DNA of 64,000 nucleotides from contig NZ_CP019966.1 in NCBI RefSeq assembly GCF_003031265.1, forward strand, positions 248,001-312,000, given 5' to 3'. The notes beneath the pieces were generated by a model. That model was not told the DNA's origin, did no database searches, and saw only the letters and a program-made list of their open reading frames with translations. Positions 56,521-64,000 of this stretch are shown here, in pieces; the first letter of the stretch is position 1, and every line of letters starts with the position of its first letter. Source of the DNA: Rhodopseudomonas palustris (lineage in GTDB: Bacteria > Pseudomonadota > Alphaproteobacteria > Rhizobiales > Xanthobacteraceae). A program made the position numbers and the translations under genes.

Positions 56521-56628
56521 AGTCAATCAGCTTATTTTCTGCGCGCCTTGCCGCTAAACCCGGCATATACACGGGACCGGAGCACCGCCGCGGCGGTGTC
56601 AAAAGGCTTTGCGCGAATGAGGGGCTAA

Positions 56629-56970
<342 letters not shown>

Positions 56971-57045
56971 GCCGGCCTTCGACAGCCATTTCCCAACCCC
57001 GCGGAGCCGGGGGGCGCCGCGCACAGTTCCAACAGGACGGGCATC

Positions 57046-58377
57046 ATGACCTTGTTGCTACGCCGCGCGGCGTCGGCCGCGACGGGCTACATCCTTGCAA
57101 CATTCGGCCTTGCGGCAGCCGGCGTGACGCCGGCTCTGGCGCAGGGGACGGCCACGGGGACGCCCGGCATCAGCCCGGCCGACACCGCCTGGATGACGGT
57201 CGCGACCGCCTTCGTGCTGATGATGACCATCCCCGGTCTGGCGCTGTTCTACTCCGGCATGGTGCGCAAGAAGAACGTGCTGGCCACGATGGCCCAGAGC
57301 CTCGCGGCCGTGGCGTTGATTTCGATCCTGTGGGTGGCGTTCGGCTATTCGCTCGCCTTCACCGGCAGCGGCAGCCTGATCGGCTCGTTCGACCGAATCT
57401 TCCTGGCCGGCATGACCATGGACAGCGTCAATCCGGCGGCCAAGACCATCCCGGAAGCGCTGTTCATGCTCTACCAGATGACGTTTGCGGTCATCACGGT
57501 GGCCCTGGTGGCCGGCTCGGTCGCCGACCGGATGCGGTTTTCCGCCTACCTGTTGTTCTCGATCGGCTGGTTCATCTTCGTCTATGTGCCGCTGGCGCAT
57601 TGGATCTGGGGCGGCGGCTTTTTGGGCGCGATGGGCGTGCTCGATTTCGCCGGCGGCCTGGTGGTGCACCTGTCGGCCGGCACCGGCGGCCTGGTGGCGG
57701 CGATCGTGATCGGCCGCCGCCACGGCTACGGCATGGAAAACCTGTCGCCGTTCGACCTGTCGCTCGCCGTCATCGGCACCGGCCTGTTGTGGGTCGGCTG
57801 GTTCGGCTTCAATGGCGGCTCCGCGCTGGCGGCGGATTCCCGCGCGGTGTTCGCCATCACCGCCACCCACCTCGCCGCCTGCTCCGGCGCGCTGACCTGG
57901 GGCGCGATCGAATGGATGGCGCGGCGCAAGCCGTCGGTGCTCGGCATGATCTCCGGCGCCGTCGCCGGTCTCGGCACCATTACGCCGGCGTCGGGCTATG
58001 TCGAACCCTGGCATGGCGTGGTGATCGGTATCGTCGCCGGCCTGATCTGCTACTGGGCCTGCACCTGGCTGAAGCACAAGCTGCGCTACGACGACTCGCT
58101 CGACGTATTCGGCGTCCACGGCATCGGCGGTCTCACCGGGACGTTCCTGGCCGGCATCTTCGCTACCGCCTCGATCGGCGGCGTCTCAGGCGCGCTCGAG
58201 GGCTCCTGGATGCAGCCGCTGACCCAGCTTGCCGGTATCTTAGTCACCTTCGTCTGGTCCGGCGTGGCCACCTATGTGCTGCTGAAAGCCGTCAGCCTGT
58301 TCGTGGCGCTCCGCGTCTCCCGCGAGCACGAGATCGAAGGCCTGGATATTTCGCAGCATGGAGAGGCGCTGCAGTAA
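57046..58377 (+). CDS. amtB: Ammonium transporter (first copy)
   Basis: 443 residues. A signal-like N-terminus (about 1-31) and eleven transmembrane helices. The DTAWMTVATAFVLMMTIPGLALFYSGMV start, LLWVGWFGFNGGSAL and DSLDVFGVHGIGGLTGTFLA are Amt signatures, the last carrying one of the pore histidines. The compact loop HWIWGGGFLGAMGVLDFAGG lacks the insertion seen in the second copy. Paired with glnK upstream, it forms one unit. Confidence 0.97.
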   Translation: MTLLLRRAASAATGYILATFGLAAAGVTPALAQGTATGTPGISPADTAWMTVATAFVLMMTIPGLALFYSGMVRKKNVLATMAQSLAAVALISILWVAFGYSLAFTGSGSLIGSFDRIFLAGMTMDSVNPAAKTIPEALFMLYQMTFAVITVALVAGSVADRMRFSAYLLFSIGWFIFVYVPLAHWIWGGGFLGAMGVLDFAGGLVVHLSAGTGGLVAAIVIGRRHGYGMENLSPFDLSLAVIGTGLLWVGWFGFNGGSALAADSRAVFAITATHLAACSGALTWGAIEWMARRKPSVLGMISGAVAGLGTITPASGYVEPWHGVVIGIVAGLICYWACTWLKHKLRYDDSLDVFGVHGIGGLTGTFLAGIFATASIGGVSGALEGSWMQPLTQLAGILVTFVWSGVATYVLLKAVSLFVALRVSREHEIEGLDISQHGEALQ

Positions 58378-59025
<648 letters not shown>

Positions 59026-59062
59026 TCCCCTCACCTTCATTGCTTCACTCAGGAGACGACAA

Positions 59063-60505
59063 ATGACGTTCAAACGTCCCTACGGCGCGGGACTGGCGGT
59101 CCTTGCGGCCGGCATGTTCGCCGCAACCGCGGCCTACGCCGAGCCAACGGTCAACAAGGGCGACAACGCCTGGATGCTCACCTCGACGGTGCTGGTGCTG
59201 TTGATGACCATCCCGGGCCTGGCGCTGTTCTACGGCGGTCTGGTCCGTTCCAAGAACATGCTCTCGGTGCTGGCGCAGGTGTTCTACACCGTGTGTATCG
59301 CCTGCATCATCTGGGCCCTGTACGGCTACAGCCTCGCCTTCACCGGCGGTTCGGACTTCATCGGCGGCTTCTCCAAGGCGTTCCTCGCCGGCGTGACCAC
59401 CGACTCCAAGGCCGCAACCTTCTCGGTCGACGCCAACATCTCGGAGCTGGTGTACGTCTGCTTCCAGATGACCTTCTGCGCGATCACTCCCGCGCTGATC
59501 GTCGGCGCCTTCGCTGAACGTACCCGGTTCGCCGCCGTGGCGCTGTTCATCCCGCTGTGGATCACCCTGATCTACCTGCCGATGGCCCACATGGTCTGGT
59601 ACTGGGCCGGTCCGGACGCGATCAACGACGCCGCCAAGGCGCTCGCTGCCGCTGCCGACGAAGCCGCCAAGACCGCCGCGCAGGCCAAGCTCGACGAAGT
59701 CAACGCCGACGCCGGCTTCCTGTTCAAGAAGGGCGCGATCGACTTCGCGGGCGGCACCGTGGTGCACATCAACGCCGGCATCGCCGGTCTGGTGGGCGCC
59801 CTGCTGGTCGGCCGTCGCACCGGCTACGGCAAGGAGCTGATGGCTCCGCACTCGCTGACCATGACCATGATCGGCGCCTCGCTGCTCTGGGTCGGCTGGT
59901 TCGGCTTCAACGCCGGTTCGAACCTCGAAGCTTCGGGCGGCGCTGCGCTCGCCATGACCAACTCCTTCGTCGCGACTGCGGCGGCGGCGCTGTCGTGGAT
60001 GTTCGCCGAGTGGATCTTCAAGGGTCATCCGTCGGTGCTCGGTGCGCTGTCGGGCGCCGTCGCCGGTCTGGTCGCAGTCACTCCGGCCGCCGGCTTCTCC
60101 GGCCCGATGGGCGCGATCGTGCTCGGCCTGGTGGTCGGCGTGGTCTGCCTGTTCTTCTGCACCGTGGTGAAGAACGCGCTGAAGTATGACGACTCGCTCG
60201 ACGTGTTCGGCGTCCACGCGGTCGGCGGTATCGTCGGCGCGATCGGCACCGGCATCCTGGTGAACCCGGCTCTCGGCGGCACCGGCGTGTACGACTACGT
60301 GGCCGGCAAGGTCGGCGACTACGACATGACCACCCAGCTGATCTCGCAGTGCTGGGGCGTCGGCACCACCGTGCTGCTGTCCGGCATCGGCTCGGCGATC
60401 CTCTACAAGGTCGTCGACGTGATCGTCGGTCTGCGGGCCCCGGTGGAAGTCGAACGCGAAGGCCTCGACCTCGTCGAGCACACCGAGCGCGCTTACAACA
60501 TGTAA
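59063..60505 (+). CDS. amtB: Ammonium transporter (second copy, with a periplasmic-loop insertion)
   Basis: 480 residues. Signal peptide of about 26 residues (AAGMFAATAAYA), then eleven helices with the Amt signatures. Relative to the first copy it has about 44 extra residues (about 180-223) in the loop after MAHMVW, rich in Ala, Lys and Asp (NDAAKALAAAADEAAKTAAQ). AGGAG precedes the ATG by 8 nt. A strong hairpin follows the stop. Confidence 0.97.
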   Translation: MTFKRPYGAGLAVLAAGMFAATAAYAEPTVNKGDNAWMLTSTVLVLLMTIPGLALFYGGLVRSKNMLSVLAQVFYTVCIACIIWALYGYSLAFTGGSDFIGGFSKAFLAGVTTDSKAATFSVDANISELVYVCFQMTFCAITPALIVGAFAERTRFAAVALFIPLWITLIYLPMAHMVWYWAGPDAINDAAKALAAAADEAAKTAAQAKLDEVNADAGFLFKKGAIDFAGGTVVHINAGIAGLVGALLVGRRTGYGKELMAPHSLTMTMIGASLLWVGWFGFNAGSNLEASGGAALAMTNSFVATAAAALSWMFAEWIFKGHPSVLGALSGAVAGLVAVTPAAGFSGPMGAIVLGLVVGVVCLFFCTVVKNALKYDDSLDVFGVHAVGGIVGAIGTGILVNPALGGTGVYDYVAGKVGDYDMTTQLISQCWGVGTTVLLSGIGSAILYKVVDVIVGLRAPVEVEREGLDLVEHTERAYNM

Positions 60506-60551
60506 GTTCTCCCGAGGGCGCGGCGTTCTCCAGACCGCCGCGCCCAGACCT

Positions 60552-60621
60552 ACGGTTCGGGCAACTACCCGGCAATGTCCGAACCGTCGAGGGGTCCCAG
60601 CGCAAGCTGGGGCCCCTTTCT
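60552..60621 (+). terminator. Two hairpins after the second amtB
   Basis: A 9-bp stem (60552-60560 and 60579-60587) and a 12-bp stem with one G-T pair (60590-60601, 60606-60617), followed by TTTCTTT. This is a good rho-independent terminator. Confidence 0.8.
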
Positions 60622-60673
60622 TTATGGCCCGCGGCCGCAAGGCTCCGAACCCGAAACCTGCTATACTGCGTCC

Positions 60674-60970
60674 ATGGACCGCCGCACCGCACTTGAGATC
60701 TTGAAGAATTCGGAGGCCCCGCTACGTGCGCGCGGTGTCCGGCGGGCTGCCCTGTTTGGATCGGTGGCGCGTGGTACTAACCTTCCGGACAGCGATATCG
60801 ATGTGCTGATCGAGATCGATCCGACGGCTCGCATCACCGTGTTCGACTACGTGGAGCTAAAGGACTACATCGCAGGCCTGTTCGACCATCCGGTCGACGT
60901 CGTGAACCGCGACCAGCTCAAGCCGTCCGTTGCGCCGAGCGCCGCGCAAGATGCCATCTATGCGTTCTGA
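60674..60970 (+). CDS. mntA: Minimal nucleotidyltransferase, MntA-type antitoxin
   Basis: 98 residues. LFGSVARGTNLPDSDIDVLI has the GS motif (Gly29-Ser30) and the metal-binding Asp41 and Asp43; a third acidic residue is likely in VDVVNRD. Together with the next HEPN gene this is the MntA-HepT arrangement, in which the nucleotidyltransferase AMPylates a tyrosine of the HEPN toxin (literature knowledge). The gene overlaps the HEPN gene. Confidence 0.88.
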   Translation: MDRRTALEILKNSEAPLRARGVRRAALFGSVARGTNLPDSDIDVLIEIDPTARITVFDYVELKDYIAGLFDHPVDVVNRDQLKPSVAPSAAQDAIYAF

Positions 60971-61319
60971 CGCATCGGCGACCGCACTAAGCGACATCCA
61001 GCATCATATCGAACTCGCAATCGTATTCACCCGCGGCCTGACCGAGACGGAATTCAAAAACGATCTGCGAACCGTGTACGCGGTCACGCGCTGCCTCGAG
61101 ATCATCTCCGAGGCGTCCCGCCGCGTGTCCGAAGACATCAAGAACCGGCACAGCTCGATCCCTTGGAAGCAGATTGCAGGATCCGGCAATGTCTACCGGC
61201 ACGATTACGAGGACGTCGCCGCGCAGATGATCTGGGACACCGTCCAACGCGCTCTGCCGGCGCTGAAAGCCATGGTGGCAGAAGAACTTGCCCGCCGCGA
61301 CGAGCAGCGGCCGCAGTGA
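60951..61319 (+). CDS. hepT: HEPN-domain protein, HepT-type toxin with variant motif
   Basis: 122 residues (or 119 from the ATG at 60960), overlapping the nucleotidyltransferase by up to 20 nt. Four-helix HEPN domain of the DUF86/HepT family. The usual RxxxxHxY reads GNVYRHDY: Gly79 stands at the Arg position, while His84 and Tyr86 remain and an Arg83 sits next to the His. Ribonuclease activity is therefore uncertain. Confidence 0.85.
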   Translation: MPSMRSDASATALSDIQHHIELAIVFTRGLTETEFKNDLRTVYAVTRCLEIISEASRRVSEDIKNRHSSIPWKQIAGSGNVYRHDYEDVAAQMIWDTVQRALPALKAMVAEELARRDEQRPQ

Positions 61320-61344
61320 AGGCTGTGTCGCCGCCGGTCGATGG

Positions 61345-61359
61345 TTAATCGCGTCTTAA
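61345..61359. promoter_or_regulatory. CtrA-type box TTAA-N7-TTAA
   Basis: TTAA at 61345-61348, 7 nt spacer, TTAA at 61356-61359 followed by C. This is the full consensus of the alphaproteobacterial cell-cycle regulator CtrA. It lies 83 bp before the aminotransferase start, in front of the aminotransferase-ftsK operon. Confidence 0.5.
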
Positions 61360-61441
61360 CCTCGCCGTATCTATGGTGGCTGATCTGTTTCCGCTCGATC
61401 CACCACGGCGATCGGGTGCGGTGAAAACTGGCGTATTTCGA

Positions 61442-62668
61442 ATGGCTTTGTCCGCTTCCACCACACCGGCGCGTGCGGCCGGCAGCGTCGACGCTACCGG
61501 GCAGAGCGAGCGCTCGCCGTTCGCGCGGCTGACCGAACTGCTGGCGCCGTATCAGCCGGGCCAAAGCCTGATCAATCTGTCGGTCGGGGAACCGCAGCAT
61601 CCGGTCCCGGATTTCGTCGGCGCCGTGTTGGCGCGGCATACCGGCGAGTTCGGCCGCTATCCGCTGGCCAAAGGCATCGAGCCGTTCCGCAAAGCCGCAT
61701 CCGCTTGGCTGACCAAGCGCTTTGCGCTCGGTCGCGCGCCTGATCCCGAAACCGAAATATTGGTGCTGAACGGCAGCCGCGAAGGGCTGTTCCTCGCTGC
61801 GATCGCTGCCGCGCGCTACGTGCCGAAGCGCGACGGCACGCCGGCGATCCTGATGCCCAACCCGTTCTATCCGGCCTATGCGGCCGGCGCGCGCGCCGCT
61901 GGCTGCGAGGCGGTGTTCCTTCCAACCACGCTCGCCAACGGTTTCCTGCCGGATCTCGATCGGCTCGACGAGGCCACGCTGAAACGCACGGTGGCAATCT
62001 ATCTGGCTTCGCCGGCGAACCCGCAAGGCTCGGTCGCCTCGCGCGATTACTTCGTGCATCTGAAGCAGCTCGCCGATCGCTACGGCTTCATGATCCTCAG
62101 CGACGAGTGCTACTCGGAGATCTACACCCAGGTCGCGCCCGGCAGCGCGCTGCAGGTCGCAGGTCCCGATTTCCGCAACGTCGTCGTGTTCCAATCGCTG
62201 TCGAAGCGATCGAATTTGGCCGGCATGCGGGTCGGCTTCGTCGCCGGCGATAAGGACTTTCTCAAAGCCTATCACGAGCTGCGCAACGTCGCGGGTCCGC
62301 AGGTGCCGATCCCGCTGCAGCATGTCGCGGTCGCCACCTATTCGGATGAAGCGCATGTCGAGGAGAACCGGCGGCTGTATGGGCTGAAGTTCGATCTCGC
62401 CGATCAGATCCTCGGCGCCCGTTACGGTTATCAGCGGCCCGCCGGCGGCTTCTGCCTGTGGCTCGACGTCTCCGCCCATGGCGGCGACGAGGCCGCGGCG
62501 GTGAGCCTGTTCAAGGACGGCGGCGTCCGCGTGGTGCCGGGCAGCTATCTGGCCCGGCAGCAGAACGACGGCAGCAATCCAGGCGCCGGCTATATCCGCG
62601 TCGCGATGGTGCAGGACAGCGAAACCACCGCAGAGGCGCTGCATCGCCTGGTGCGGATTCTCGGATGA
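61442..62668 (+). CDS. Pyridoxal-phosphate aminotransferase class I/II, DapC-like
   Basis: 408 residues. NLSVGEPQHPVPDFV, GRYPLAKGIEPFRKAAS, the ASPANPQGSVAS block, DECYSEIY and the pyridoxal-phosphate lysine in FQSLSKRSNLAGMRVGF are family signatures. Resembles N-succinyl-LL-diaminopimelate or LL-DAP-type aminotransferases of alphaproteobacteria. The ATG at 61442 is preferred over one at 61373, since the latter adds a basic stretch without homology. 13 bp before ftsK. Confidence 0.87.
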   Translation: MALSASTTPARAAGSVDATGQSERSPFARLTELLAPYQPGQSLINLSVGEPQHPVPDFVGAVLARHTGEFGRYPLAKGIEPFRKAASAWLTKRFALGRAPDPETEILVLNGSREGLFLAAIAAARYVPKRDGTPAILMPNPFYPAYAAGARAAGCEAVFLPTTLANGFLPDLDRLDEATLKRTVAIYLASPANPQGSVASRDYFVHLKQLADRYGFMILSDECYSEIYTQVAPGSALQVAGPDFRNVVVFQSLSKRSNLAGMRVGFVAGDKDFLKAYHELRNVAGPQVPIPLQHVAVATYSDEAHVEENRRLYGLKFDLADQILGARYGYQRPAGGFCLWLDVSAHGGDEAAAVSLFKDGGVRVVPGSYLARQQNDGSNPGAGYIRVAMVQDSETTAEALHRLVRILG

Positions 62669-62681
62669 TGCGCAGGGCCCC

Positions 62682-64000
62682 ATGAGCATGCCGGCGATCG
62701 AACGAGCCTTTCCTCTGGTCGGACACCTGCCGCCCTCGGTGCGCGAGGTGCTGACGCGTCGGCTGCGCGAGCTCGCCGGCTTCAGCCTGATCGCCCTCGC
62801 GGCGGTGGCCGCGGCTGCGCTCGCGACCTGGTCGGTGCAGGACCCCAGCCTCAGCCACGCCACCTCGCGGCGCATCCATAATCTGCTCGGCTATCCCGGC
62901 GCGATCGGCGCCGATCTGGCGATGCAGATCCTCGGCCTCGGTGCGATCGGACTGTTGATGCCGGTCGCGGTGTGGGGCTGGCGGATGCTCAATCACCGCC
63001 CCTTCGACCGCACCGCGCTACGGATGGGCGCGTGGTTCCTGTGCACGATCTTCGCCGCCGGCTTCGCCTCATCGTTTCCGCATGACACCGCGTGGCCGCT
63101 GCCGACCGGACTCGGCGGCGTGGTCGGCGACGCGCTGGTGCGGGCGCCGTCGCTGGTGTTCGGTCCCGGCCTGATCTTCCGTGTCATCCTCAGCTTCATC
63201 CTCGGCGCCGCGGTGCTGGCGACATTCCTGATCGCAGGCGGTTTCGGATCGCGTGAGCGCGAACCCGACGAGGCAACGTCCGATGAGGATCTGCCGCTCG
63301 AAGACGAAGAAGAGTCCGACCGCGGCTCGGTGTCGCTCGGCTGGCTGGTGCACGCGATGCTGAGTGCAAAGGCCCGGCTGTGGCGGCTGGCGAAGCTGTC
63401 CTATCAGGGCCTCGTCAGCAGTGCACCCGCGGCCGGCAAGCAGGGTTTCGAACGGCAGGAGCCGCGGCTCGGCGGCCGCTCCGCACCGCCGATCGCGCCG
63501 GACGTCGATCACCACGACGACTACGAACCCGAGCCGGTCGACGAGATCGAAGACGAGGACGACGAAGAGGAGGAAGCTCCTCCGGTCGCCCGCGCGCCGC
63601 GCAAGAAGGCGGCGCCGAAACCGGCCGCCAAGAAGGCGCGGTTCGACCTGCCCTCGGTCAACGTTCTATCTGCCCCGAAAGCCTCGGATCGGCAGCCGCT
63701 CAGCAAGTCCGAACTCGAAGCCAATTCGCGCGCGCTGGAAGGCGTGCTGCAGGATTTCGGCGTGCGCGGCGAGATCATCAAGGCAAGCCCGGGCCCGGTG
63801 GTCACGCTGTACGAGCTGGAGCCGGCGCCCGGCATCAAATCGTCGCGCGTGATCGGCCTTGCCGACGATATCGCCCGCTCGATGAGCGCGCTGTCGGCGC
63901 GCGTCGCGGTGGTGCCCGGCCGCAACGCGATCGGCATCGAACTGCCCAACGCGCATCGCGAGAAGGTGTATCTGCGCGAACTTCTCAGCGTGAAGGACAC
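62682..64000 (+). CDS. ftsK: DNA translocase FtsK, 3' part outside the window
   Basis: The frame from the ATG at 62682 stays open to the last base (439 codons). N-terminal membrane part with about four helices (FSLIALAAVAAAALATW, LILGLGAIGLLMPVAVWGW-like, MGAWFLCTIFAAGFASS, VILSFILGAAVLATFLIAGG), then an acidic linker with DEDDEEEEAPP and a basic stretch, then the alpha domain start (PLSKSELEANSRALEGVLQDFG). The motor and gamma DNA-binding domains lie beyond the window. It pumps DNA at the septum for dimer resolution. Confidence 0.95.
   Translation, partial: MSMPAIERAFPLVGHLPPSVREVLTRRLRELAGFSLIALAAVAAAALATWSVQDPSLSHATSRRIHNLLGYPGAIGADLAMQILGLGAIGLLMPVAVWGWRMLNHRPFDRTALRMGAWFLCTIFAAGFASSFPHDTAWPLPTGLGGVVGDALVRAPSLVFGPGLIFRVILSFILGAAVLATFLIAGGFGSREREPDEATSDEDLPLEDEEESDRGSVSLGWLVHAMLSAKARLWRLAKLSYQGLVSSAPAAGKQGFERQEPRLGGRSAPPIAPDVDHHDDYEPEPVDEIEDEDDEEEEAPPVARAPRKKAAPKPAAKKARFDLPSVNVLSAPKASDRQPLSKSELEANSRALEGVLQDFGVRGEIIKASPGPVVTLYELEPAPGIKSSRVIGLADDIARSMSALSARVAVVPGRNAIGIELPNAHREKVYLRELLSVKD

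Overview
The window reads as a chromosomal stretch of a purple non-sulfur alphaproteobacterium, most likely Rhodopseudomonas palustris or a very close relative. The reasons are the high GC, the closest-looking proteins being Rhodopseudomonas/Bradyrhizobium types, a RuBisCO-like protein, two tandem glnK-amtB pairs, a cobalamin/heme-sensor-like protein, and interspersed palindromic repeats of the kind seen in this family. The species call is inference from remembered gene order and protein similarity; no search was run. No phage, transposase, IS element or CRISPR array was seen.

0-13 kb: 3' end of a fasciclin gene; a cytochrome b561 plus exported molybdenum oxidoreductase pair; sodC; an MFS transporter; leuB; two small envelope proteins of unknown role; asd; a UPF0114 membrane protein; a beta-carbonic anhydrase divergent from a CoA-ester lyase; and a chemoreceptor. 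13-18 kb: leuD and leuC on the minus strand, flanking a zincin-like metalloprotease and four small secreted proteins, two of them very histidine-rich. 18-22.4 kb: the translation/secretion block ffh-rpsP-rimM-trmD-rplS (minus). 22.8-31.7 kb: a frameshifted Phd-type antitoxin relic, an MBL hydrolase, an exported SIMPL/GyrI-like pair, dapF-mtaB, a methyltransferase, an EVE protein, gpsA and tsaD. 31.9-36 kb: hemD-mitofilin-like-HemY_N operon, then tRNA-Thr(CGU).

36.5-42 kb is accessory in character: a HAMP protein without a signalling domain, a B12/SCHIC-type sensor, a phytanoyl-CoA-dioxygenase-like protein lacking one expected iron ligand, a RuBisCO-like protein with most catalytic residues replaced, and YjbQ. 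42.3-51 kb holds an SGNH acyltransferase and a TetR repressor divergent from a six-gene plus-strand cluster (OsmC, acyl-CoA-dehydrogenase-like flavoprotein, double rhodanese, ABC ATPase, Tat-exported binding protein with an N-terminal CxxC, permease) ending near tRNA-Gly(GCC). A perfect inverted repeat lies in the divergent promoter. This is the best candidate for an undescribed system, probably import and processing of a sulfur-containing compound (inference).

51.5-64 kb: a CnoX-like thioredoxin, a LON-domain protein and Trm112; DinB; a UbiH-type hydroxylase; tesB; glnK-amtB-glnK-amtB for ammonium sensing and uptake; an MntA/HepT-type toxin-antitoxin pair with an altered HEPN motif; and an aminotransferase-ftsK operon preceded by an exact CtrA-type box, with ftsK running off the window end.
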